Positions 1 through 10,736 of a stretch of DNA of 64,000 nucleotides are shown here, piece after piece. The translations under genes were made by a program, and so were the position numbers. Origin of the DNA: Chytriomyces cf. hyalinus JEL632 (Eukaryota; Chytridiomycota; Chytridiomycetes; Chytridiales; Chytriomycetaceae); contig JAIWWG010000012.1 of NCBI GenBank assembly GCA_025435555.1, positions 186,001 through 250,000 on the forward strand, read 5' to 3'. Below the pieces are notes generated by a model that searched no databases, had not been told where the DNA came from, and saw only the letters and a program-made list of their open reading frames with translations. Numbering within the stretch: position 1 is the first letter of the stretch; each line of letters opens with the position of its first letter.

Positions 1-1138
1 TAATTGGCTTGCTGGTATAGATGTATTGGTGGCAGGAGAAGCAGGTGGGGCTGAAGCACCTGCCATGATTCTGGCTTGAACGTTCCAGCAGCTTGTTTGC
101 CACAATCAGCATCAATCAACAGCGAATGCAGCATGTAGGAGACTTCTTCCTTTGCCCAAGAGTGCAGTCGCTGTACTGGAGCAGTCTGGGCTGGAGCCGT
201 CTGTGTTGGAGGGGTCTGTGTTAGAACGTACGATTGAGGCTGGGCATGTGTGTGGGCTGGAGGCTGGGCATGAGTGTGGATTGGAGGGTGAGGTGGTATC
301 TGGTACGGCTGAGCATTCCAGTGGGGTGACGTCTGCGGCACTGATCGTGGTGCCATTACGTCTTGTTCTTGGAAGAAAAAAAGCAAAGATGGGGCCACCC
401 ATTCCCCTTATTGCATCATTGCAATGAGGGGATATGAGTCACAGTGTTTGCCCTCAAGTGGAGGAGAAAAAAGTGCAAGCACTGCATGGCTGCCAACACA
501 CTGCCATAACAACACCAACAGCAACCTGCCGCCTCCTCTGCCCAGAGCTACTCTCCCACCACCACCTCCAGCACTGCACCCTCCAGCACCCCACCCTCCA
601 GCACCAACACTTCAGCCACCTGCACCCTCCAGCACCAACAATTCAGCCACCACCTCCAGCACTGCACCCTCCAGCACTGCACCTCCAGCACCAACACTTC
701 AGCCCAGCACCAATGCAGGCGCTGCTGTTTCCAGCCACCTATAGTCCCCACAAACAGCACAGTCGCTACAAAAGGCATCCACTGCTGTTCCCATCATAAA
801 CCTCTCAATCACTCAGGCTTGGTCACGGTCAACCTGCATCCAGGGCATTCAGTATGTTTGAAGAGCCCTAACATGTTATCACGACAGCTAATCAACTTGC
901 ACCGAACAGTCAAACCGTCACCAAAATGACCATGCCTCCTTTGACCCAAAGGCAGGAGCTTGAACGCATCATCAAGAAAGCCTTGTTAATGATGATTCTT
1001 CGCATAACTATCTCGCTCATCGACAAGAACCTCCGCAGGCGGATCTGAGTCCCGCGGCACACTTCCATTCTGAGAGGAAGCATGTGGCTGCAAGAAATCC
1101 GCTGTGGACATCCTACTTGAATCCTCAACGCCCTTCAG
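1..1138. other. Gene-poor, low-complexity DNA upstream of the Harbinger transposase
   Basis: No gene is supported here. Positions 150-300 contain G/T-rich imperfect repeats built around GGCTGGGCATG and GGAG. Positions 550-715 form a proline/glutamine/serine-type minisatellite. Short open frames exist on both strands, but all are explained by the repeats and none resembles a known family. The stretch may be the 5' part of the Harbinger element or its degraded second gene. A possible upstream exon of the transposase (about 1090-1130, reading roughly NPLWTSYLN in another frame) was seen but could not be joined. Confidence 0.5.
550..715. repeat. C/A-rich minisatellite
   Basis: Imperfect tandem units of about 15-30 bp built on CTCCAGCACCAACA and CCCTCCAGCACTGCA run through this stretch. 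They would encode Pro/Ser/Thr/Gln-rich peptide in any forward frame. A similar Gln/Pro/Thr-rich composition occurs in the accessory gene of the transposon near 10.2 kb, which hints that this was once coding DNA of a mobile element. Confidence 0.7.
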
Positions 1139-2249
1139 ATGAACACTAAAACCTTTGAGTAAGTGAGCTTTCATTTTTTTGCTGTTGTTCTTTTATTGAG
1201 GCTATTCTTTTCAGTGGCTTGATGCACCTGCTAGTGTCAACTGGAGCACTTCCAACAACTCGGTTCATGCAGCCGTCTGAGCAAGTTGCCATTTTCCTGT
1301 ATGTTGTGGGAGGGAATAACTCCAACCATGTGATGCAAGAGCGATTTCAACGCTCTGCGGATACTGTCAGTCAATCTTTTCAAGGGGTACTGAATGCCCT
1401 CCTTAAGCTGCAACGGAAATTCATGTGCCTGCTGCAAGCAGATAACCCCCCTGAAATTGCGTTCAATCCCAAATTCTCCCCATTCTTCAATGGCTGTGTA
1501 GGAGCATTTGATGGGACGCACATCAGTGCCGTTGTAGGTGAAACTGAAAGCAACCCATACCGATGTCGTAAAGGCAGATTGCTGACACAGAACGTGCTTG
1601 GTGTTTGTGGCCTTGACATGAAGTTTCAGTTCATTCATGCAGGCTGGGAGAGTTTTGCTCATGACGGCAAAGTGCTTGCAGATGCATACAAAATTGGATT
1701 TGTCATTCCAGAAGGGAGATGGTATGTTGCAGATGCAGGTTATGCACAGCAGGACAATGTTCTTGTTCCCTACCACGGAGTGAGGTATCATCTGAAGGAG
1801 CAGTGCCAAGGCAACCTAGAGTATGATTCGTTATTGAATGATTTGCTTTGAATTGGTTGTCATTGATTATGAATGATTTACTTCTCAGACCTGTTGATGC
1901 AAAGGAGCTGTTCAACCTGCGGCATGCGGAGCTTCGGAATGTGGTGGAACAAATATTTGGCTGCCCGGGAAAGCAGTTTCCCATTCTAAAGCACATGTGG
2001 TCCTTTCCTCTGGAAACCCAATGCAACATTGTCATAGCTCTGCCAATACTGTTCAACATCATACAATCTTCATTCAGTGACAACTCTTTTTTTGATGCTG
2101 ACGAGCAAAATGATCCTGCCGCAGTTGATTGTGGTGATCAAAATGCCAGAGGAGGGGATGATTGGGTGCAATCAGAAGGGTGGTGGGACAGAATTGCAGC
2201 CGCCATGTGGGAGGACTACCAGTCTGTTTTGCGTAGAAGGGGCAGATAG
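1139..2249 (+). CDS. PIF/Harbinger-type DDE transposase (HARBI1-like)
   Basis: A cut-and-paste transposase of the PIF/Harbinger superfamily (DDE_Tnp_4 fold). Three exons join in frame: 1139-1158, 1215-1820 and 1889-2249, giving 328 residues. The 5' introns carry clean GTAAGT/CAG and GTATGA/CAG borders. Family motifs are visible: the segment around EQVAIFLYVVGG, the first catalytic Asp in GAFDGTHI (codon at 1510), the second Asp in WYVADAGYA (codon at 1732), and the third acidic residue in LRNVVEQIFGC just after intron 2. All three acidic residues are present and no stop interrupts the frame, so the copy looks intact from the catalytic core onward. The true N-terminus may lie in an unresolved upstream exon. 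Terminal inverted repeats were not located. Confidence 0.85.
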
Positions 2250-2470
2250 AGGTGTAAAATAAAGGCTCTTATGTATATGTGGGAAACTCTTGTGTTTATT
2301 GCTGTGCGCCTGCTCTTGTCATACAGCTCATCTCCACTCGAAGCCTTGACGCCATCTCCATTTGCCTTCAATAAAGTGCGAATATATGAGATGTGGACAT
2401 TTTCAGGGAATTGTTGTATTTGCTGGATCATCCTTGCTCTCAACATGTCTTTTGCAATTTCGTTTCGGCC
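2216..2470 (-). other. Possible second ORF of the Harbinger element, overlapping the transposase 3' end
   Basis: A minus-strand open frame runs through the 3' end of the transposase. Its residues include ALGRNEIAKDMLRARMI and ISYIRTLLKANGDG. PIF/Harbinger elements usually carry a second gene for a Myb-like DNA-binding partner, often in the opposite orientation, and this could be its C-terminal exon. No Myb motif is visible and the upstream part is not resolved before the neighbouring glycosylase gene, so the assignment is speculative. Confidence 0.25.
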
Positions 2471-2796
2471 CAGTGCAACATTTGAAATGGTGAGGGTTTT
2501 GCATTTTTCTTCCCGAACGCAGCCTTATTCGTGTCATTTTTACACCCAGTCACCCAGTCTGTATTTATTGCTTAAACGTATTATTAATAATATAAGATGC
2601 CGCCATCGATTTTGGGACAAAAGCAAGTGCCCTCAATGCAAAACAGAATCTCGGCTATCCAAATACAACAAACGCTATTTACTTGGTCTTGTTTTCTGAT
2701 CAACAACGAAACTGATATTTGCAGTTGCCAAAAAAAAACTGAACGTGTCCTTCTTTTTTTCTTCCTAAATTATATCTCCCTCCTTCTCTCAAAGTG

Positions 2797-4121
2797 TCAT
2801 TCTTGCGTCGTCACATCAAACGCTTCTTTCGGGGAAAGTTCACCACGCGCTGCCCGTCGCTCATTAACATACACACCAAGCTCCACCCAAGTTTGCCGCT
2901 TAAATTCCGGTGAAAAACTCACCAACCCCGAGGTCGAGAAGGATACAAAAACAAGCGCGCCTTCCCACACGTCTGTACCATTTTCCGATTTGATGAGATG
3001 CGGTGCAAGATCCAGGTCCTCTAATTTCACATCTGAGGGGTTTTTTCTGCTAGAGAGGAGGCCGGTGATGCGCATGTTTGTGGTGGTTCCGCGTAATTTC
3101 TGCCAACCGAATTGAAACTCTTTTTCATCCATTGCAACGCCAAAGTAGATTTTGTGAAAGATCTGTTGTTTTTTTTTTGATTGTTGGTGATTTGTGTAAA
3201 CGCGAGATACAAAAAAAAAGGGACTTCTCTCTTATCACCTTCCAAATGTCTTTTCCCACAAAACAAATACTTTCAGGTTTCTGCACGCGTATTTTTTCAG
3301 CAAGAATCGGAACACCTTCTTCCTTTTCTTGCACGCTCAATTGAGCTTGGTTTGCGGTTGGACGCGAGACTAGGTTTGTGAGGCCAAGAGAAAAGAGCCG
3401 CGGGAGTTCCTGATCTGCCCGATTGTTCATGATTACGCGCAAGTTGTTTTTTTTGAATGCAAGTGATCAAAAGTTTCGACGCACCGTATCGTGGAGGCAA
3501 CAGCCGATCAACACAGGCGCTCGAGTAGAGAAGCTTCCAGAACCAGTTTGATCTGTGGGCATACGCATGCCCAGTAATGGCTGGTTGAAAGGGGGATGAG
3601 TTGGACGTCGATTTGGGGGCGGTCATGCACAGCAGCAGCCTAAAAACAGTATACACTCACAAGTCTGAACGCCGGGATTGATGCCAATAAACACGCAAAT
3701 CAGATTTGGCGCAAGCGAGTCTGATATCGTATCGAGCTACAAAAAATCGGGGGAGTGTCACGGGGCGTTGAGCAAAATGAGAATCATCCCATCAACGCAT
3801 TTGTACCTCAGGGAACAAAACAACTTTTGAACCAGGGACCGACTTTTTTCTCTTCTTTGGTGCATTTCGAACAGCACTGGTATCAGGGCCTTCATTCGGT
3901 TGTTGGGCGTCGTCTGTATCTGGGTCTACAGCCTCTCTCTTGATACTCCGCGAGGAGCACTGTCGCGTTAGCCCACGGGTGGAGACCCTGGACGGGGCCG
4001 ACGCTGGGACTGCCTCTGCATCGATACGATCGCTGTTGTATGCAAAGCGGCTGATGCTGCCAAGAAGCGTTGTTGCTGTGCCGCGTTTTGGATCAAACGA
4101 GCTTGTGTTGTTTCCCGACAT
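2797..4121 (-). CDS. G/T mismatch-specific thymine/uracil-DNA glycosylase (TDG/MUG family)
   Basis: Removes thymine or uracil mispaired with guanine at the start of nuclear base-excision repair. Five exons join in frame on the minus strand: 4121-3807, 3736-3661, 3580-3485, 3414-3239 and 3162-2797, ending in TGA (342 residues). Exon 1 encodes a basic, disordered N-terminus with a nuclear-localisation-like KKRKK. Exon 2 carries the active-site motif CVFIGINPG, which holds the key Asn of the TDG/MUG fold. It is followed by TGHAYAHRSNWFWKLLYSS, then LGLTNLVSRPT and ESICFVGKDIW. The C-terminal part contains an insertion before VFVSFSTSGLVSFSPEFK, the counterpart of the family's insertion loop (animal TDG has a Ser-rich version). 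The ATG lies only 74 bp from the ATG of the divergent eL8 pseudogene, suggesting a shared upstream region. Confidence 0.9.
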
Positions 4122-4195
4122 TTTTTGATTTTACGGTGCTTGCATGCATTTTTTATTGTTTTTTCCTCTCGTCAACCCAACTCCAACAACAAATA

Positions 4196-5035
4196 TGGTA
4201 AGAACGACCCACATGATGACGATCTCGGGGTCTCGTCTGTGCGTGTGCGTGTGCATTCGCAAGTGTCGCGGTTCTGCCCTTCATTGAATGCTGCATGCTT
4301 ACGTCTGGTCCCCGCAATTACCAGAACATTCACCAACAAGAGTTTTTGTCATTCTGCAGATGCTGACGTCCAACCTAAACGCGACCTCACCAGATTTGTG
4401 AAAATGGCCCAGAGTATGTCCGTCTTCAACGCCAAAAAGACCATTCTTTGTCAGCGTCTCAAGGTCCCACCCCACAATCAACCAGTTTTCCAAGACCCTT
4501 GACAAGAAGACTGATTTTTTTGTGATGCCTTCCTCGTACTCAACATATTTCCACGCATGTGCAGCCACCAAGGCGTTCCAAGTACCGCCCCAAAAAAAAA
4601 GTTGAGAAGAAGGCTCGTTTGACCGTTGCCGCTGAAGCAAAGGCCTCTGGAGCCAAAATCGATGCCCGAAAGAAGCCAGTTGTCAAGTACGGCATCAACC
4701 ACATTACTGCCCTGATTGAAGCCAAGAGGGCCCAGCTGGTTCTGATTGCCCTAGATGTGGGCCCGATTGAACTTGTGGTGTGGTTGCCAGTCCCTGTCAA
4801 GGGAAAAAGCAGACTTGGAGTTGTCGTTCACAAAAAGACGGCGGCAGCGCTTGCCATTACGGATGTTGGGGCTGCCAACAAGTACGAATTGGCAGCTCTG
4901 ATTTCTGCAGTCAAGACCAACTTAAGTGAAAAAGTTTGAAGAGACTCGCATTTGTGGGGGTGGAGGTATCATGGGCAAGAAGTCGAACGCATTCGCGCAA
5001 AGGAGCTTGGACAGAAATAAATGGATCCAATCGAG
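4196..5035 (+). pseudogene. Ribosomal protein eL8 (L7a) pseudogene
   Basis: Large-subunit ribosomal protein eL8 is recognisable in pieces spread over all three forward frames: VQPKRDLTRFVK (about 4370), YVRLQRQ (about 4415), QRLKVPP (about 4455), INQFSKTLDKK (about 4475), then a long block from KYRPKKKVEKKARL to NKYELAALISAVKTN (4575-4925), and GGGIMGKKSNA (about 4950). Restoring one protein needs at least five single-base shifts. About ten residues are also missing in frame between VVWLP and KGKSRLG. An ATG followed at once by GTAAG at 4196 and a likely intron at about 4524-4567 show the copy kept introns, so it is not a processed retrocopy. Neighbouring genes have clean frames, which argues against sequencing error. 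A functional eL8 should exist elsewhere in the genome. Confidence 0.75.
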
Positions 5036-5262
5036 TACTTGTTTGCGTTGTTTGTTGTTTGTTGTTGTTGTGGGGATGACAAAGAGGGTGGGCATGGTTT
5101 TATTGCAATTTGAAAGCGGAAACTCACAATTTCGTGGACTGTTTTGTTTCCGTTTCCGGTGGCAGTCTGTCACACAACGCCACTCCAATGAAAAAAGAGG
5201 GGGGCAAAAGTCACGATCAAAAAAAGAGTTTCCCAAAAACAAACAAACATCCAAAAACAAAC

Positions 5263-8200
5263 ATGTGCATGTGCAATGTCCAGTCCACGGAGCAGACCGT
5301 TGTCGGTTCTTCTTCTTCTTCCGAGGGCCGCGAGATCCTTCCTGCTGCCTTGAAGCCCATCAACTACGATCTGTGGTTGCAGCCAGACCTGACTTCCTTC
5401 ACATTTGATGGGACTGTTGCCATCAGGTATTTCCTTCCTTGATGTCTTCCCCCGGGTTGGTTGCCAACATGCCATCCATCCACACAGCGTGTCTGTCCAT
5501 CAAGATACGAACAAGGTTGTCCTCAACTCAAAAGAACTCACCATCCACAAAGCAACCGTTACCCAAGGCGACTTGAAGTGAGTTTTTCAGTCTATTGCGA
5601 GTGTATGTATCCCTTAAACATGTCTCCCATGACAAAAAAGACAAACGGCAACATCCATTGAGTTCAACAAGGCCAAGGAAACTGTCACTTTTGAATTCGA
5701 GTCTGTGATTGCTGCGGGATCCAACGCGCTTGTGTATGTGGAGTTTACGGGAGTGCACAATGACCAACTGCACGGGTTCTACCGCTCCAGCTACAACGAT
5801 GCTGAGGTGAGAGTTCTTTTGGTTCCGGTCTTTCCGGAGTGTCCGCCACCCTTTCCGCTCTTCAGAAAATTGTCTTTTTTAAGTGATCCAATATAAACTG
5901 ACCAATCAAAACGCATGAAACAGGGAAACAAGCGGCACTTGGTCGTGACCCAATTCGAGGCATGCGATGCAAGACAAGCATTCCCTTCCTTTGACGAGCC
6001 TGCTTTGAAGGCCACCTTTGACTGCACTTTGGTCGTCGATGCAGACTTGGCTGCTCTCTCGAACATGAACGAAGTCTCATCAACAGCTTTTGTCAACACT
6101 GCCGGTCGATCCGTCAAGGAAGTGAAATTTGCGCGTACCCCCATCATGAGTACCTACGTGAGAACTTCCTTCCATTTTGCAAAAAGGAATGTCTCCAACA
6201 AAAATCAAAAATAACTGCACAGCTCCTCGCTTTCGTTGTCGGAGACTTTGAATGCGTCGAAACAGTTGCCAAACCAGCCGGCGCCAACCCCATCACAGTC
6301 CGCGTGTTTGCACTCCGTGGATCTGCATCCCAAGGAGAATTTGCTCTCGGCGTCGGTGCACGCACCCTCGAATACTTTTCCGAATACTTTAACGAAGCGT
6401 ACCCGTTACCAAAATGTGACATGGTTGCCATCCCAGACTTTGGGGCCGGTGCAATGGAGAATTGGGGGTTGGTTACGTACAGAAATGTTGCGCTTCTTTG
6501 CAATGAAGCGACAGCGACTACCAAGGCAAAGAAAGGGATTGCGTACGTGATTGCGCATGAGTTGGCGCATCAGTGGTTTGGAAACTTGGTTACCATGTCT
6601 TGGTGGAACGACCTTTGGCTTGTAAGTCCCCTCTCCCTCCTTTTTTTTTTTGTGCTAATTTTCTCCTTCACCATTTATAAAAAATATAGAACGAAGGTTT
6701 CGCCACGTTTGTTGGCTGGCTTGCGACAGACCACCTCTTCCCTGAATGGGACATTTGGACGGGTTACATCACTGGAGTATACGCCAACGCTCTCAACTTG
6801 GACTCGTTCAGATCTTCACACCCAATTCAAGTCGATGTCAAGTCTGCAAACGATATTGGCCAGATTTTTGATGCCATCAGGTTATTTTTCAAAAAACCAA
6901 AAAATTAACGTGTTATGCCCCACTAACGCAAAAAACAACAGTTACTCCAAAGGTTCCTCCGTGATTCGCATGTTGAATGACTTTTTGGGTGGACAAATCT
7001 TTATGGACGGTGTGCGCACGTACCTGCAAGAGTTCAAGTACAAGAATACTGTTACGGCGGATTTGTGGAGACACTTGTCTGCTTCCTCGGGTCTTGACAT
7101 TAGTACTTTGATGCATGGTAAATCTTTTTCCAAAACATCAAAACTTTTATACACATGCTGACCAATTTTTTCTCAGGTTGGACCAGAGAAACTGGATACC
7201 CACTTCTCACGATTGAAAACCAAGAATACAACGCCGATGAAAAAACCCTCAGCGTGACTCTATCCCAATCCCGATTCCTCGCTGCCGGAGACTTGAAACC
7301 TGAAGAAGATCAAGTCACTTGGTGGGTTCCCATCACCGTCGTCTCCCACTTGACAGGTAAATCCGGCGCTACCAAACACGTTTTGGCAGAAAAGAATGGA
7401 ACCATCACGTTCCCGTACGATGCAAGTGAAAACGCGTTTTGGAAGCTCAATTTTGGCGCTTCGGGTTTATACCGTGTCAAGTACCAAGAGGCCCATGTTG
7501 CCCAAATTGGTTCATTGCTGCAAACAAACTTGTCTGCGTTCTCTGCGGGAGACCGTATCATGTTCATCAATGACGCGTATATGCTCAGTACTGCCGGTTT
7601 AGGACCCATCACCAGCGCATTGGACATGATTAAAGCGCTTGCCCTTGCAGGAGAATCTGAATACAACGTTCTCAACCAAATCAAGACCACCTTGGACGCC
7701 TTGTCTAGCAGTTTATACCGAGAAAACGCTGCGACACGTGAAGGCGTCAAACAACTGGCTCGACTCGTGTTTGGTGACAAGGTGGCTGCGGTTGGGTATG
7801 ATTTCCCCGAGACGGAAGAATACTTTACACGGTTGACGCGGTCTTTGGTGATTGAGGCTGCCGCTTCTGCCGGAGTTGAGAGTGTTCAGGGTGACTTGCG
7901 TGAACGATTTGATCGGTTCGTTGATGGAGATGTTTCAGCTCTTCACCCAGAAATCCGTGGAATCGCCTACATCAACGCCCTTGCCACAAGCGATGCTTCC
8001 ACCGTTGAATCCGTATTCACGGCCCTCTTGGCAATCCAATCCAACCCCAAAACGCAAGACAGTGAAAAGAATGAAATCCTACGCGCACTGGGTTCCGCAA
8101 ACTCTCCCGCGTTAATCGACAGACTCATTAACGTGATTCTGTTTGACAAGGAGATTGTCCGCATGCAAGACTTTATGATGGTCTTGCTTGGGCTCGTGAA

Positions 8201-8537
8201 TGGAAAGAATGAGTCTGCAGTCATTCGTCCTCTCATGTGGCAGTGGTTCCAAAACAATTACGAGAAATTGCGTTCGTTGTATCACAACAAGTCTGCGCTT
8301 GGAGGGCCCTTCAGAGCTTGTGCAATGACTCTGATTGGTGATGACTCGAGCGCGGAAGTGGAGAGCTGGGCGCGTGGAGATGGATTGGAAGGTGAAGAGT
8401 TGGAGACGAGAAAGAAGGACACGGTTGAAGGGTACTACCGGGCTGTGGATCAGACTTTGGAGTCGATTCGCACGCGCACGGCTTTGGCGAATCGGGAGAA
8501 GGAGAATATTGCTGCGTGGGTTGCCAGCAACTTTTGA
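5263..8537 (+). CDS. M1-family zinc aminopeptidase (puromycin-sensitive/ERAP-like)
   Basis: Trims N-terminal residues from peptides in a Zn2+-dependent reaction. Eight exons join exactly in frame: 5263-5426, 5488-5577, 5641-5806, 5924-6157, 6223-6621, 6690-6880, 6942-7117 and 7177-8537 (926 residues, TGA stop). The N-terminal beta domain contains ALKPINYDLWLQPDL and FTGVHNDQLHGFYRSSY. Substrate-binding GAMENWGL and the zinc site HELAHQWFGNL lie in exon 5. The third zinc ligand, the Glu of LWLNEGFATFVGW, is split from it by the intron at 6622-6689. A large C-terminal ERAP1_C-like helical domain fills exon 8. There is no signal peptide, so a cytosolic enzyme of the puromycin-sensitive (Aap1/NPEPPS) type is most likely. 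I chose the first ATG after the in-frame leader at 5263; a second ATG follows two codons later. Confidence 0.93.
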
Positions 8538-8656
8538 TGGGAAAAAACCCCTGCTGGTGCTGCTCTCTTTCTTGTAACCTTTTGTCTTCTTTTTTTCACT
8601 CTCTATGACCTTTCCTCTTTTTTCTGTTTTGCGGCGTAGTTGTGAGCCTTGAAAAA

Positions 8657-8662
8657 AATAAA
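8657..8662 (+). promoter_or_regulatory. Polyadenylation signal AATAAA
   Basis: A perfect AATAAA lies 120 bp after the aminopeptidase stop codon and just before the transposon boundary, in the expected position for 3'-end formation of that transcript. Confidence 0.5.
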
Positions 8663-8742
8663 ATGATGGGAACACACACGAATATGTCTTTTTTATTTAA
8701 AAATGCACCTAGTCTGAATAAAGGGGTGGACAAAAGTCGGAA

Positions 8743-8821
8743 ATTTAATTACTGCTGATTTCATATCTTTTGCGTTTTTACAAAAATTGTGAACTATCAA
8801 AAAACGAATATCGCACCCGAC
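8743..8821 (+). repeat. Left terminal inverted repeat of the two-gene transposon
   Basis: Contains TACTGCTGATTTCATATC and ends ATCGCACCCGAC. It matches the reverse complement of 11978-12056 with two mismatches. The accessory gene's start codon lies 11 bp inside it, so the repeat probably supplies that gene's promoter. Confidence 0.9.
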
Positions 8822-8831
8822 ATTTTCCAAA

Positions 8832-10658
8832 ATGTCGCAAGAGATCACACGTTCCTGCATGTATTCTGACGACGAGGACACTGAGAACAACGTACACGAC
8901 AGGGGCGAATCTGAGAACGATGACGAAAGCGCAGCCGAGTTGATCATGTCCTTCAGCAACAGTGCTGACGCTCAAGGTCCTGTTGACACTGTATGTGTTC
9001 ATTGCGGCGTCATTCTGCACCACGAGTCCATGGTCAAGACAAAAGTCAGCCCCCACCTGATGGCCTACCTTGCCATTAAGGAGAAAACTTGTCCATCCCT
9101 TGATACCACGGTGACCATGTGCAAGATGCCGCCACGACGGGAATGCTACAAAGGGTACGAAAAGTGGAAAAAAACTACGGCAGGAAAGGCAGCTGCAAAA
9201 GCAGTCATTGCCACTCTTGCAATAAGCGAGAAGAAGGCAAGAACCATTGAAGATTGCGATGGAACTGATGATGAAGGTAAGATAGAATTTTATGTTCTGG
9301 TGATTATTGCAAGTTGTTTAACGTGTACAACACTTTAGACATCCAACCTCACACGAAGAAGGAGAAAAAGAATTCTGTCGTAAAGAGCAGAGAAATGTCC
9401 CCACAGATTGTTGCTGGTGAGTTGAACACAGTTTGACTAAGTGCAGAAGTTCTGACATACAATCGCAGTCAAAATCCGTGTCGCACTTCACTCACCAAGC
9501 AATCTGAAAGGTGTATATGAAGTGCTTAAGTGCACTGAAGTTCTGCTTCCAGATTCAATCAATTCATTGGTGGCATTGCGATACCATCTGGAAGATGAGC
9601 TCGAAGCGTGGGCTCCCTCAGAATGGGACGACGGGATCTATTATCAGGCTGGAATCAAAAAAGCAGAGGGAGCTGTCATGGATATCCTGAACTTTAAGCG
9701 ATACGAATCAATTTTGCTTTCCATTGTCAAGCAAAAGCAGACGCCAGTTATTGTCCTTAAACAACGCAAAAGTGAGGCGAAAGGAAGTGGTCATGGAACA
9801 CGTATCGGTGGAACAGGTTCGGGGGGCCGTAATGACCGTGCTCAAGAATATGCAGCAAACAGTAAACGGCTTGAAGCTTTAGTCATGGATCATTGTAACA
9901 TCAACAAGTCTGGCTGCTTTCACAAAATGTTTCACGGTGTCACCAAGCATTTGAAACTGTCCATGCCTATGATTGCAAACTGGGCTCGGCACATCAACGT
10001 GGGTACTCCTGGAGTTTCTTTCACTTCTCCTCCTGATCTTCCTACCTTTGACGATGACAATTTCACGTTTGACTGTGGTACTCCTTCGAAAGCTCTGGAC
10101 AATATTCCAAAAGCTCCATTCAGTTCATTTGCGCAGAACCAACAGAATCAGCAACCGCCTCAGTTCTCTAATCAGCATTTCTTCCAAACACCTGCAACGC
10201 GCTTCTATTCGAATCCTGGGCCGCAGCAGCACTATACCAACAGTCCAACAACACCAGTTCAGCAGCACTATATGAACAGTCCAACAACACCAACAGTTCA
10301 GCCACGCCACCCAATGCATATTGAGCAACCTGCTCAAACACCCCCCAATGCACAGACATCCCTGCAGGCTCATTCTATTCAGCCAATGCCGTGTAACACC
10401 ATTCGCTTTTTTCGCGAGCTAAATGGCGCATTCCTTCCGTTGACTGGGACAATACCATACAGTGACAGTGATACTCTTATCACTGTAATGGAGATGGCAA
10501 GGCTGCCCACTGCTAAAAAAGGCAAAATTCTGACTGCGTGGGACAAGAAAAGAAGCGGGATGCAAGTGATGTTTGGTTTGGAGATTTCCCGTTCCTTCGA
10601 AAGCGGGAATGCAGAAGTAATCATAAGATCCATAGATGAAGTGGACATTGAGTATTAG
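8832..10658 (+). CDS. Uncharacterised transposon accessory protein
   Basis: Three exons join in frame: 8832-9276, 9339-9416 and 9469-10658 (570 residues, TAG stop). I do not recognise a named family. The N-terminus is acidic (DDEDTENN). It is followed by a possible zinc-binding patch, VCVHCGVILHH with later Cys residues in KTCPSL and VTMCKM, then a Lys-rich linker. The middle region includes LRYHLEDELEAWAPSEWDD and a Gly-rich turn, then a Cys/His cluster, DHCNINKSGCFHKMFHG, and PMIANWARHINVG. Residues about 400-480 are Gln/Pro/Thr-rich (PTTPVQQHYMNSPTTP). The C-terminal 90 residues look folded. Gene position, convergent with and 78 bp from the transposase inside the same inverted repeats, suggests a role in transposition or its control. 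From memory, fungal transposon-rich genomes hold proteins with comparable Cys/His plus WA-type segments, but I cannot verify the relationship. Confidence 0.8.
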
Positions 10659-10736
10659 TTTTTAGAAGGTTGCATGGGATTTTGTTTGTTTGGCGTATGC
10701 AACATTTGCGAAATACACAGCAACTTTATTGTTTTA

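Noticed and set aside
112-799. Small proteins encoded in the repeat-rich start of the window
   Set aside because: Open frames occur on both strands only because the repeats lack stop codons; no start context, splice signals or family similarity.
4196-5035. Sequencing or assembly error as the cause of eL8 frame breaks
   Set aside because: Some shifts are near homopolymers, but tens of kilobases of neighbouring coding sequence join without a single shift and about ten residues are also missing in frame; decay is more likely, though raw reads should decide.
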